Part shown: positions 17,304-25,238 of the stretch, piece by piece | Layout: the number at the start of each line of letters is the position of its first letter | How positions within the stretch are numbered: the stretch's first letter is position 1 | Assembly (NCBI GenBank): GCA_964486935.1 | Contig: CAZAPG010000035.1 | Coordinates: forward strand, 13,807-77,806 | DNA from: CAZAPG01 sp964486935 | GTDB taxonomy: Bacteria; Chloroflexota; Anaerolineae; 4572-78; J111 | Direction: 5' to 3' | Length of the DNA stretch: 64,000 nt | The notes under the pieces: generated by a model | What the model was told of the DNA's origin: nothing | What the model saw: the letters and a program-made list of their open reading frames with translations, nothing else | Database searches by the model: none | Program-made: the position numbers and the translations under genes

Positions 17304-18482
17304 ATGGGTCAAAAAATTTTTCAATCTGCCCGATGGGCAACGGCAATTTTTACCGCAATTTTACTGATGGGGGTAAGCGTCGCCGTTGGCTATGCCCAGG
17401 GCGGCTACCCGCAGCCACAGGAACCGTATGTCAATGATTTTGCCGGCCTGCTTACCGCCGAAGACGCGGGCAATGTGCGGGCGCTCTTTGCCGGCCTCAA
17501 ACAGGCGCGCGGCATCGAGGCTACGGTTGTGACCATTGGCTCCATCAACGATTACGACACCGGCGACGCCACCCTCGAGGCATTTGCCACCAACCTGTTC
17601 AACGCCTGGGGCGTTGGCAACCGGGAGCGCAACGACGGCGTGCTGCTGCTGGTGGCCGTCAATGACCGCAAGGTGCGGGTTGAAGTGGGCGCGGGGTATG
17701 GCGACTCCCAAAATGATGATATGCAGGAAGTTATCAACGAGCATATCCTGCCCCAGTTTAGAAGCGGCAACTTTAGCCGGGGCATTTATCGCGGGGCGCG
17801 GGCGATTGTGGGCCAGCTTACCGGCGAGTGGCCGCCCGACCTCAGCAGCGCCCCTGTATCTAATGCCCCCTCTGCGCCCCTGCCTACGCGCGCGCCGGTC
17901 CCTATTTCGTCCAGCGCCGTGGAGCGAACCTACAATTCGGTGGTCAATGATCTGGCCGACCTCAATCCGCTGGCTTATCTGGGCGGTGGGGCGGTTGGTC
18001 TTGGCGCTGCCGGCCTCGGAGTGAGGCAATATTTGCGCCACCGCAAGCGCCGCTGCCCCGATTGCCAGATTTATATGATTCGGCTGGATGAGGTAGCGGA
18101 TGACGTGTATCTGGACTCCGGCCAAAAACTGGAGGAGTTACTCAACTCCATTGATTACGACGTGTGGCAATGCCCCAATTGCAACCATCACGACCTGTAC
18201 GCCTACCGCAACTGGTTTTCCGGGTTGAAACGCTGCCCGCAGTGCAATTACCGCACGGTAAAAGTTACCTCAACCACGCTGGAGCACGCCACCTATGAGT
18301 CAACCGGCAGAAAACAAGTCGATAAAGATTGCCAGCAGTGCAATTACCACCACTCTGAAATTGTGGTGATTCCCAAAAAAACTCGCTCCTCCAGCAGTTC
18401 CGGCAGCTTTGGCAGCAGTTCCGGCGGAAGCTCGTTTGGCGGGGGCAGGTCATCCGGCGGCGGGGCCAGCGGAAGCTGGTGA
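17304..18482 (+). CDS. TPM-domain membrane protein with four CxxC knuckles
   Basis: A 392-residue protein: signal peptide (about 8-32), TPM phosphatase domain (about 35-175; YVNDFAGLLTAEDAGNVRAL, NDGVLLLVAVNDRKVRVEVG), linker, transmembrane segment (about 215-235), then a cytoplasmic or external part with CPDC, CPNC, CPQC and CQQC pairs that look like two zinc ribbons, and a Ser/Gly tail ending GGGASGSW, typical of YgcG-like TPM proteins. TPM domains occur in photosystem and membrane-protein quality-control factors. The ATG at 17304 is preceded by GGAGG with 8-base spacing, which is better than an in-frame TTG 21 bases earlier. Confidence 0.88.
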   Translation: MGQKIFQSARWATAIFTAILLMGVSVAVGYAQGGYPQPQEPYVNDFAGLLTAEDAGNVRALFAGLKQARGIEATVVTIGSINDYDTGDATLEAFATNLFNAWGVGNRERNDGVLLLVAVNDRKVRVEVGAGYGDSQNDDMQEVINEHILPQFRSGNFSRGIYRGARAIVGQLTGEWPPDLSSAPVSNAPSAPLPTRAPVPISSSAVERTYNSVVNDLADLNPLAYLGGGAVGLGAAGLGVRQYLRHRKRRCPDCQIYMIRLDEVADDVYLDSGQKLEELLNSIDYDVWQCPNCNHHDLYAYRNWFSGLKRCPQCNYRTVKVTSTTLEHATYESTGRKQVDKDCQQCNYHHSEIVVIPKKTRSSSSSGSFGSSSGGSSFGGGRSSGGGASGSW

Positions 18483-18545
18483 AACAACGGCCGGCCATTG
18501 ACGGCAGACCGCCGTTCTGCATTTTCAGCGGTCATCCGGCGGTTG

Positions 18546-20201
18546 CTACATTCGCTCCGGGGCGGACATGCCCATCAGCCGCAGGGTGTTGGCCAGGGTA
18601 GTTTGGGCGGCCTTGACCAGCTTGAGCCGGGCCGCGCTGAGGGCCGGGTTTTCGGGCATCACCACCCGGCAATCCCGGTAAAAGGCGTGAAAGGCCGAGG
18701 CCAAATCCTGGGCGTAGTAAGTCAGGTGGTGCGGGGCCAGCGTGTCAACAATGTGGGCCACAACCTCGCGCAGGCGCAGCATTTGGCGGATTAGCTCCAG
18801 CTCCGAAGGGTGGGCCAGCAGCGACACGTCGCCGCCGGCCATTGACGCGCCCTCTTCCTCGGCCTTGCGAAAAATGCTGGCAATGCGGGCGTGTCCGTAC
18901 TGCACGTAGTAAACCGGGTTCTCGTTGCTTTGTTTGGTGGCCAGCGACAAATCCAGCTCCATCTGGCTGTCGGCCGAGCGGGTCAGCAGCATAAAGCGGA
19001 AGGCGTCGGGGCCAATCTCTTCGACCACTTCCCGCACGGTAATGAAATCGCCCGCGCGTTTGCTCTGGCGCACCGGCACGCCCTCGCGGGTCAGGCTGAC
19101 AAGCTGGTACAGAATCATGGTCAGCTTGCTATCATCCAGGTCCAGCGCCCTGGCCGCATTTTTTACCCGCTTCACGTGGCCGTGGTGGTCGGCCCCCCAC
19201 ACGTAAATCACCCAGTCAAAATTTCGGTTAGAGAGCTTATCCCACATATAGGCAATATCAGAGGCAAAATAAGTGGGCCGGCCGTCGGAGCGAACAATGA
19301 CGTTTTCCTTGTCGTCTTCATCCTCGCTCTTTAGCCAGATAGCGCCGTCGCGCTCCACAACCATATTTTTGGCGCTGAGTTTGTTAAAAGCCACGCCATA
19401 GGCGCCATCATCATACAGGCTTTGCTCCGAAAACCATCTGTCAAAGCGTACCCCAATCAGGGCCGTATCCTCTTTAAGGCCGGCCAAAATGCCATCCAGC
19501 GCGTAGCGGCGCATAAAGGCAAACGCTTCGTCCCGGCTGACATGCAGGTATTTGTCGCCAAAATCCTGGGCGGCTTGCCGGCCCATCTCAACCAGATAGT
19601 AGCCCTGGTACTCTTCGGGGTCCGGCTCGTCTACGCCCAGCGCCTGGGCGTAGCGAGCGTACATGGCCTTGCCCAAATTCTCAACCTGGGTGCCCACATC
19701 GTTGATATAATATTCTCTCTGAACGGTGTAGCCGGCGACCTCAAGTACCCTGGCCAGGGTGTCGCCCAGCACCGCGTTGCGCCCGGAGCCGACAGCCAGC
19801 GGGCCGGTGGGGTTGGCGCTGGTAAATTCAACCTGGATGTTACGGTGATTGCCCAGGTTGACCCGGCCATAAGCGTCGCCTTCGGCCAGAATAGTTTCAA
19901 CTTGCCGGGCCAGCCACGCCTGCGACAGCCGGATGTTGATAAAACCGGGGTGAACCGCCGTTACCTCGCCCAGAAAGTCGGCCTGGGGCAGGCGTTTGAT
20001 GATTTTTTCGGCAATTTGCAGCGGGGCCATGCGGGCGTAACGGGCCAGCCCCAGCGCCGCCGGCGTGGCGTAATCGCCGTGGGTGGGGTCTTTGGGGCGC
20101 TCGACCACAATTTCGGGGATATCGAATTTGGGCAGGTCGCCCTTTTTTTGGGCTTTTTTTATGGCTTGCTCGATGAGTTGGCTGAGTTGATGCGCTATCA
20201 A
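18546..20201 (-). CDS. argS: arginine--tRNA ligase
   Basis: Class I arginyl-tRNA synthetase, 551 residues. Order: N-terminal Arg_tRNA_synt_N (about 5-95), catalytic Rossmann core, and C-terminal DALR anticodon domain (about 430-551; LIRQMLRLREVVAHIVDTLAPHH). The NPTGPL lead-in is followed by AVGSGRNAVLGD (136-147) where most bacterial enzymes have HVGHGR, so both HIGH histidines are absent. REYYINDVGTQ and QSKRAGDFITV (KMSKS region) are conserved. The gene starts at TTG with an AGAGG site nine bases before and its own promoter. No other argS is in the window. Confidence 0.95.
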   Translation of the reverse strand: MIAHQLSQLIEQAIKKAQKKGDLPKFDIPEIVVERPKDPTHGDYATPAALGLARYARMAPLQIAEKIIKRLPQADFLGEVTAVHPGFINIRLSQAWLARQVETILAEGDAYGRVNLGNHRNIQVEFTSANPTGPLAVGSGRNAVLGDTLARVLEVAGYTVQREYYINDVGTQVENLGKAMYARYAQALGVDEPDPEEYQGYYLVEMGRQAAQDFGDKYLHVSRDEAFAFMRRYALDGILAGLKEDTALIGVRFDRWFSEQSLYDDGAYGVAFNKLSAKNMVVERDGAIWLKSEDEDDKENVIVRSDGRPTYFASDIAYMWDKLSNRNFDWVIYVWGADHHGHVKRVKNAARALDLDDSKLTMILYQLVSLTREGVPVRQSKRAGDFITVREVVEEIGPDAFRFMLLTRSADSQMELDLSLATKQSNENPVYYVQYGHARIASIFRKAEEEGASMAGGDVSLLAHPSELELIRQMLRLREVVAHIVDTLAPHHLTYYAQDLASAFHAFYRDCRVVMPENPALSAARLKLVKAAQTTLANTLRLMGMSAPERM

Positions 20202-20215
20202 GTTTTTTGACCTCT

Positions 20216-20244
20216 TTGACCGGTTGTTAGCCGCATGTTATACT
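20216..20244 (+). promoter_or_regulatory. promoter of the 110-residue membrane protein
   Basis: TTGACC is followed after 17 bp by TATACT. Its -10 box ends only five bases from the -10 box of the oppositely directed argS promoter. Confidence 0.55.
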
Positions 20245-20249
20245 GCGTC

Positions 20250-20278
20250 ATTCTACCTTACAAAAGTATTAAGCACAA
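20250..20278 (-). promoter_or_regulatory. promoter of argS
   Basis: On the minus strand TTGTGC is followed after 17 bp by TAGAAT. The predicted start is about 40 bases before the TTG start of argS. It faces the promoter at 20216-20244 head-on, so the two probably cannot be occupied together. Confidence 0.6.
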
Positions 20279-20306
20279 AAGGGGTTGAGCCAGAAAGGAG
20301 AGCGCG

Positions 20307-20639
20307 GTGATTCGCTCTGGCCACGTGTGGTATGATTTAAGAGAAATATTGAGCAGCCCCAAAATTATTATTGGCGGGTTGGCGGTAGCGGCCTTTTTTA
20401 TTTTGTATATCAGCTTTCAGTTTGTGTATCTGTTTGCCCTGTTGTTTGGCGCGTTAATTGCCGTACGGGGGCTTATTGGCCGGCGCTGCCCGCTGTGCGA
20501 TGCCGCGCTTCGAGAAGCCGGGGCAGAGCGAGATAAACACAACGCTTTTGTCATGCGCATTATCTGGCGCTGCCCCAAAAACCACTACGAGGAAAAAGAA
20601 GAAACCAAAGGCGATGCCGGATTGTTTGGAGCCAATTAG
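20307..20639 (+). CDS. small membrane protein with two CxxC-type motifs
   Basis: I do not recognise the family. 110 residues from a GTG placed six bases after AAGGAG. Residues about 20-55 form one or two transmembrane helices (IIIGGLAVAAFFILYISFQF, VYLFALLFGALIAV). After that come RRCPLCDAAL and WRCPKNHYEE, which may form a small metal-binding knob, then a charged tail. Its stop codon TAG overlaps the TAA stop of the converging DUF3105 gene by two bases. Confidence 0.75.
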   Translation: MIRSGHVWYDLREILSSPKIIIGGLAVAAFFILYISFQFVYLFALLFGALIAVRGLIGRRCPLCDAALREAGAERDKHNAFVMRIIWRCPKNHYEEKEETKGDAGLFGAN

Positions 20640-21247
20640 TTCATAACGCCGCCAAACACGCAACTGGCCCCCAATTCTGGGGTAAAGGGACCGCGCTGGT
20701 AGCGGCCAACAAAGGCCAGCAGGCGCTCGTCGGCGGCGTCTTGCAGCTCTAGCTGGACGCGCCAGGCCGTGGCAACAATAGGGGCTGCCTGCTCTGCCAG
20801 CGGCGAGAGGATAATCAACGGTTCGCCTTGCCGGGAGCGTTCCCTGTTAACAATATCTTCCAAAATCGACACCTGCTCCGACGGTATATCGGGCCGGTAG
20901 GTGAGCCACACTGCCCCATGTTCCATTGAGTGAACCGCGTTTTCAGGCCGCACCGGTTCATCATAAACGCCGCAATTCAACCACTCCGAGCTATGAGGAC
21001 CGCCGACGGGCGGCATTCGTTCGTAATCAACATTGCCGTTCACATGGCTTCGGCCAGGGTCTGGCAAAATAACCAACCCCTCGATGCCGCTGTTGGCAAT
21101 AGCCTGCCCCTGATAACCCAAATAAAATAGTCCGGCCACTATCAGCGCCAAAACGACGCCTCCGCCGGCAATCCAAACCCAGGCCGGATATTTTTGCAGC
21201 AGAGAGTCTGGTTGAGTTTGACGTTTTGAGCTTCTTTTTTTAGCCAT
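20636..21247 (-). CDS. DUF3105 domain membrane protein
   Basis: 203 residues with a basic N-terminus (MAKKRSSKRQTQ), one transmembrane helix (about 24-44) and an extracytoplasmic DUF3105 domain (about 70-200). The family signature is clear: PPVGGPHSSEWLNCGVYDEP, HSMEHGAVWLTYRP and a C-terminal Cys in GASCVFGG. His and Cys residues could bind a metal, but no function is established. AGAGGAGCG precedes the ATG. It converges on the preceding gene, sharing bases of the stop codons. Confidence 0.88.
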   Translation of the reverse strand: MAKKRSSKRQTQPDSLLQKYPAWVWIAGGGVVLALIVAGLFYLGYQGQAIANSGIEGLVILPDPGRSHVNGNVDYERMPPVGGPHSSEWLNCGVYDEPVRPENAVHSMEHGAVWLTYRPDIPSEQVSILEDIVNRERSRQGEPLIILSPLAEQAAPIVATAWRVQLELQDAADERLLAFVGRYQRGPFTPELGASCVFGGVMN

Positions 21248-21267
21248 AATCGCTCCTCTGAAAATAG

Positions 21268-21293
21268 CCCCCCGCTTGCGCGCAAGCAGGGGG
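21268..21293. repeat. GC-rich hairpin between the phosphatase and DUF3105 genes
   Basis: GCTTGCG/CGCAAGC flanked by C6 and G5 runs forms a very stable stem. On the minus strand it is followed only by CTATTTTC, so it is at best a weak terminator for the phosphatase operon that ends about 110 bases upstream. Confidence 0.5.
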
Positions 21294-21400
21294 TGGGGGT
21301 GGGTTGGATTTTCATTCTCGTTGCTGCCGAAGGTGTGAGAGGCTGTCGAACTCCTGAAAACTTAATTTACAGATTGTTGCAGATTCAGGTTAAATGCACC

Positions 21401-22930
21401 TTAAATCACCCGCGCCACCAAGACGGTGATATCATCGTGCAGGTCGCCGGAACCGGTAAAATCCAGAGCCAGATTGACCAGGTGATTGACCGCGGCTTGA
21501 GCATCGACATGGGGGGGCAGGCTCATTAATTCTGCTTGCAGCCGCTCAAAGCCCAGTAAGTCGCCCTGGCTATTTTGGGCCTCAACCAGGCCGTCGCTGC
21601 TAAAAATTATCAAGTCGCCCCGCTGTAAGGGGAGCGACAGCGCCATATAGTCAAAATCTGGCCAGGCGCCCAGCGGCAGCCCCCGGGCAGGAATTTCGTG
21701 AATGGTGTTGTCTCGGCGCAGATAGGGGTACATGCAGCCGGCATTGGCCACAGTAATACAAGAAGTGGCATTATCAATAATGGCGTAGCAGCAGGCTACG
21801 TTCATATGCCTGGAAGAGAGGCGACTGCACAGGTCTTTGTTAAGTTCTGACAGCAAGCTTTGGGGGTTGAAGTGTAAGGGGGCGTGGGCTTCTAGCAGCC
21901 CTACGGCCAGCGCGCCGGCCATGGCTGCCGGAGCGCCTTTGCCGCTCACGTCGCCTACGGCAATGCCGCGTTTGCCGTTTTCTAACTCAACATAGGCGTA
22001 AAAATCGCCGCCAACCTCGCGGGCCGACCGCCAGAAAACGGCCAGTTCTAAATGGGGGGTTGGGGGCAGGGTTGCCGGCAAAAAAGTGGCCTGTATCTGG
22101 CTGGCCAGGGTTAGTTCTTTTTCCAGCCGGTCTTTGTAATCTTGCAGCGACCGGTTGGATGCTTGCAGGTGGACGGCCATACGGTTAATCGACTCGCCCA
22201 AAAATGAGATTTCTTTTGGCCCGGAGGGTTTGACGCGAGCCGATAAATCGGCCCCAATATCGTCAACAGATTTAACTAGGCTTGAAATGGGCCGGGCAAT
22301 GTTGCGGGTAATAAGCCAACTGGCTACAAACCCGCCGCTCAACATTAAAAAGATAAAAATGGTAATGGCAATAACGGCCAGGTTTTCGGTGCGGTTGGCC
22401 CGGCTAATAACGGCGCGGCTGGCGTTTCCCTGAGCCTGTCGCAGCCGGTCAAGGGCCTGTAACAGATTATCCTGGGCCGCAACTCCTTCGTTAGACCATA
22501 AAAAGCGGGCGCTGGCCGGAAAGCCATCGTTATACAGGTCTAACACTTCCTGGGCTTTATCATTTAGTTGAGCTTCGGCAATTTCAACGGCTTGCAGCGC
22601 CGCAATTTCCTGGGGGGTAGCGAGAAGAATTTCAATCTGAGCAAAGGTGTCGCTGTAAGTCGATTGGCGCGTTTGGTAGGTTGCCAAAAAGTTCACATCG
22701 GCGGAATCCAGGTAGCGGCGCAGCGATTCGGTGCGTTGCGTGGAAATCAACTCTAATTGAAGCGTCAACCGCTCAACATCGCCACGGGTGCGGATAATGT
22801 CTCGCTGCCACTGGCTGATGTCGTAGGCAATTCGGCCCACCAGCCCGATAGCCAGCGCCAGTAATAAAATAAGGCCAAACCCCACAGCCACAATTTGCCC
22901 GATGCCGAGCGCCCGTAACCATTGTTTCAT
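21401..22930 (-). CDS. membrane HAMP-SpoIIE (PP2C) serine phosphatase, RsbU-like
   Basis: A 509-residue sensor phosphatase: transmembrane helix (about 13-35), extracytoplasmic helical sensor domain (about 36-185), second helix (187-210), HAMP (about 211-265), coiled coil, then SpoIIE/PP2C domain (about 290-509; SAREVGGDFYAYVE, GKRGIAVGDVSGKGAPAAM, HDDITVLVARV, with the metal-binding Asp residues kept). The family dephosphorylates anti-sigma-factor antagonists. It starts 11 bases after the end of a sugar-binding lipoprotein gene, so the two are probably one operon. A role in sensing the ligand bound by that protein is inference. Confidence 0.9.
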   Translation of the reverse strand: MKQWLRALGIGQIVAVGFGLILLLALAIGLVGRIAYDISQWQRDIIRTRGDVERLTLQLELISTQRTESLRRYLDSADVNFLATYQTRQSTYSDTFAQIEILLATPQEIAALQAVEIAEAQLNDKAQEVLDLYNDGFPASARFLWSNEGVAAQDNLLQALDRLRQAQGNASRAVISRANRTENLAVIAITIFIFLMLSGGFVASWLITRNIARPISSLVKSVDDIGADLSARVKPSGPKEISFLGESINRMAVHLQASNRSLQDYKDRLEKELTLASQIQATFLPATLPPTPHLELAVFWRSAREVGGDFYAYVELENGKRGIAVGDVSGKGAPAAMAGALAVGLLEAHAPLHFNPQSLLSELNKDLCSRLSSRHMNVACCYAIIDNATSCITVANAGCMYPYLRRDNTIHEIPARGLPLGAWPDFDYMALSLPLQRGDLIIFSSDGLVEAQNSQGDLLGFERLQAELMSLPPHVDAQAAVNHLVNLALDFTGSGDLHDDITVLVARVI

Positions 22931-22941
22931 AATCTACGTGT

Positions 22942-24261
22942 TTATTGTTCGGGCGGCTGGCTGGCGGCAACAATTTGTTCTATTTGTGGCAGCGCGGCCT
23001 TGAGCGCGCCGGCGGCGTCTTGTTCGCCGCGCCACACCGGGGGTAGTACCTGTTCGTTCATCAGGTCCATAATTTCATTGAATCCTACAAAGGCCGGGTC
23101 CGGTTCGCCAATTTCTACCTCGTCTAAAAATATCTGAACGTTGTAGGGCGTGCCGGCTTTTTTGAATATTTGCGACTCGGCGACTGAGCGTCGAGCCGGC
23201 ACAGCCAGGCCAGATTCGGCAAAAATGGCCTGCCCCTTGGGGCCAGACAGGAATTTTAAAAATTCCCAGGCTTCTTGGGGGTGCGGGGTGTTGGCAGAAA
23301 TTACGTAACCTGCTCCGGCGGCCACGTTCCCCCGCCGCTGGTGTTGGGGCAGGCCGACCACATCCCATTCAAAATCTTTAATTTGGGTAAAGGCCGGTAC
23401 CAGGGCGTGGTTGCCAAAAACCATCGCTACTTTGCCTTCTGAAAAGAGAGCGGCGATATCCTGAGAACTGCGCAGCACCTCGTAGGGAGGGGTAGTCTGG
23501 TCAACATTTGTCAAATCGGCAAAAAATTGAATGGCTTCAGCCGCGCCGGGTTCGCCCAAAAAGGTTTTGGTGGGGAATAACTTGTCATCAAAAAGCTGAA
23601 GATTATTTTGCCATATCCAAATCATCCACCAGTGGTTAACCTCGTAGGCAAAGCTGTAATCGGTTACGCCAGCTTCTTTAAGGGCCAGAGATGTGGCCCG
23701 CAGCTCTTCCCAGCTCCAGCCTGCCTGGGGAAAGGGAACATCGGCCCGAATGAAGGCCCGCTTGTTGTAGAAAATCACTTTGGTATCGCTGTCTCGCGGC
23801 AGCCCGTAGATTTTATCGCCCACGCGAAAATGGACCAGCAGGCCGGGATAAAAATCGCTGAGGTCATAATTTTCTGCTTCCATCTCTGGCGACAGGTCTT
23901 TGAAGTACCCTTTGGGGATATCGATGGGCGCCTGCGTCCAGAAAAGAACATCGGGAACCGGTTGGCCATTATCAAACATGGCGCGTACTTCTTTAAAATA
24001 ATCATTCCAGGGGCGATGAAAGGTTTGGATTTTGATGTTGGGGTTATCTTTTTCAAAAAGCTCGATGACCCGCTCATTGATTTCCACTTCCCAGGGGTCG
24101 CCCCAAAAGGCCCAGGTAATTGTTACCGGCTCGGCTGGCGACATCAAAGTAGCGGTAGGCGCGGGTTGGGCAGAAGGAGGCGGAGTTGCGCTTTGGGCGC
24201 AGCTAATCATGGTTAGAATTGGCAGCAGCAGTATAAATAACTTAAAAAGGTAAGGGGTCAT
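22942..24261 (-). CDS. sugar-type ABC substrate-binding lipoprotein (family 1), orphan
   Basis: A 439-residue family 1 solute-binding protein (MalE/UgpB type). From the ATG at 24261 the N-terminus is MTPYLFKLFILLLPILTMISC, a lipoprotein signal with Cys at the lipobox; upstream in-frame starts would add a non-signal extension. SBP domain about 45-430: ITWAFWGDPWEVEINERVIE, YGLPRDSDTKVIFYNKRAF, GAGYVISANTPHPQEAWEFL. No permease or ATPase gene is nearby. The next gene, 11 bases on, is an RsbU-like phosphatase, so this protein may act as a sensor subunit instead of a transporter part. Confidence 0.9.
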   Translation of the reverse strand: MTPYLFKLFILLLPILTMISCAQSATPPPSAQPAPTATLMSPAEPVTITWAFWGDPWEVEINERVIELFEKDNPNIKIQTFHRPWNDYFKEVRAMFDNGQPVPDVLFWTQAPIDIPKGYFKDLSPEMEAENYDLSDFYPGLLVHFRVGDKIYGLPRDSDTKVIFYNKRAFIRADVPFPQAGWSWEELRATSLALKEAGVTDYSFAYEVNHWWMIWIWQNNLQLFDDKLFPTKTFLGEPGAAEAIQFFADLTNVDQTTPPYEVLRSSQDIAALFSEGKVAMVFGNHALVPAFTQIKDFEWDVVGLPQHQRRGNVAAGAGYVISANTPHPQEAWEFLKFLSGPKGQAIFAESGLAVPARRSVAESQIFKKAGTPYNVQIFLDEVEIGEPDPAFVGFNEIMDLMNEQVLPPVWRGEQDAAGALKAALPQIEQIVAASQPPEQ

Positions 24262-24298
24262 TATTTTCTCCATCTCCCTTGAAGATAACGGTGGCGGA

Positions 24299-24320
24299 GT
24301 GTCAAAGTACAATTTGACAC
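24299..24320. promoter_or_regulatory. operator-like inverted repeat upstream of the binding-protein gene
   Basis: GTGTCAAA and TTTGACAC (8 bp, exact) are separated by 6 bases, about 38 bases upstream of the start codon at 24261. A second repeat, GTCTTG/CAAGAC, lies at 24345-24358. Either could be a regulator site or a leader-RNA stem. A TATAAT on the minus strand about 80 bases further upstream (near 24400) may be the promoter. Confidence 0.45.
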
Positions 24321-24434
24321 CCCAGGTCTTCATTCCCCGGTGTTGTCTTGTTCAAGACTGTCGCACTCCTTTTGACTATGGTTGGTAGAGGTCAATAGGA
24401 GCTTATTATACAATAATATCCGGTAAATACTATA

Positions 24435-24965
24435 TCAGGTTGTGAGTCTATCGGTATCACTTTCAGAGGGTGAATTGTCAAACTGGTGGGTTGACTCATC
24501 GTGTTTGGAATTGAACGTCAGCAGCATCAGCAAACCAACCCCTGTTAAAATGAAACTATCGGCCAGGTTGAAGGTGGGCCAGCGGGTTGGGCCAAAGCCA
24601 ACATCAATAAAATCGGTTACGCGGCCATCGTACAGGCGGTCGGCAAAGTTGCCGATGGCGCCGCCCAGCAGCAGGCCAATAGGCCAGGCCGTCCAGGTTG
24701 AAAAATGACCGATGTAAAGCCCTCTGGCAAACCAAATTATTAGCCCCGCAATAATGATACCGGTTAAAATTAGCGGCCAAATGCCGCCATTGGCAAACAT
24801 GCCAAAAGCCACGCCGGTATTGTAACCCAATGTCAACCGCAAAAAGTCGCCAATAACAGGGATGGGCTGGTAGGGTTCAAGTATTTGCTCTGCCCACAGT
24901 TTGGAAGCAGTATCTAACATTAAAACAATGAGCAGGGCCGCAAGCAGTCGATAAAATGATTTCAT
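24435..24965 (-). CDS. lspA: lipoprotein signal peptidase (signal peptidase II)
   Basis: The membrane aspartic protease that cleaves lipoprotein signal peptides. 176 residues from the ATG at 24965 (AAGGAA site 11 bases upstream); an upstream in-frame start would add 69 residues not found in the family. Four transmembrane helices are visible, with LTLGYNTGVAFGMFANGG, the catalytic Asp in GNFADRLYDGRVTDFIDV and the second in FNLADSFILTG. The C-terminal tail is hydrophilic and slightly long. It would process the three lipoproteins encoded in this window. Confidence 0.95.
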   Translation of the reverse strand: MKSFYRLLAALLIVLMLDTASKLWAEQILEPYQPIPVIGDFLRLTLGYNTGVAFGMFANGGIWPLILTGIIIAGLIIWFARGLYIGHFSTWTAWPIGLLLGGAIGNFADRLYDGRVTDFIDVGFGPTRWPTFNLADSFILTGVGLLMLLTFNSKHDESTHQFDNSPSESDTDRLTT

Positions 24966-25001
24966 CAGGTGTAGTTTCCTTGGTTTTAGTGTCAAACAGG
25001 C

Positions 25002-25031
25002 ATGGTATCTTACACCCAAGCAACCTGTCAA
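25002..25031 (-). promoter_or_regulatory. possible promoter of lspA
   Basis: On the minus strand a perfect TTGACA is followed after 18 bp by TACCAT; the predicted leader is about 30 bases. Confidence 0.4.
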
Positions 25032-25051
25032 GTTGATGCAGAAAGTTGCGG

Positions 25052-25127
25052 GTCTGTTCCAAATTTTGGGAACAGACTGGGGGGTGCGGGGAGTATCCCC
25101 TGGTTTGAAAAATTTGAGACGCACCCC
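25052..25127. repeat. structured intergenic element between lspA and cbiM
   Basis: Two stem-loops lie side by side. GTCTGTTCC/GGAACAGAC (25052-25077) is followed by GGGGTGC/GCACCCC (25081-25127), which encloses an inner GGGGA/TCCCC hairpin at 25088-25100. There is no U-tract. It lies upstream of the cbiM promoter and thus is not in the cbiM transcript, unless transcription starts earlier. Confidence 0.45.
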
Positions 25128-25134
25128 TGTTAAC

Positions 25135-25163
25135 TTGTCACTGCTCTTAAATCGGATTATAAT
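25135..25163 (+). promoter_or_regulatory. near-consensus promoter of the cbiMQO operon
   Basis: TTGTCA is followed after 17 bp by a perfect TATAAT. The predicted transcription start (about 25170) coincides with the inverted repeat at 25168-25197. Confidence 0.7.
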
Positions 25164-25167
25164 TACC

Positions 25168-25197
25168 TGCAATCATTCGCAACAATGCGTTGATGCA
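25168..25197. promoter_or_regulatory. operator-like imperfect inverted repeat at the cbiM transcription start
   Basis: TGC-ATCA-CGCA on the left and TGCG-TGAT-GCA on the right flank ACAA, giving 11 pairs with one mismatch and two single-base bulges. Its place just after the -10 box is that of a repressor site. A metal-responsive repressor of the Fur/Zur or NikR type is an inference from the transporter's role; the sequence does not match the NikR consensus. Confidence 0.45.
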
Positions 25198-25238
25198 AAA
25201 GCCACTAAATACTTTTTTGAGATGATACAGGAGGCGAT

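Noticed and set aside
24966..25238. Cobalamin or NiCo riboswitch before cbiM
   Set aside because: No B12-box-like segment or NiCo-type double module was recognised, and the predicted leader after the promoter is only about 70 bases.
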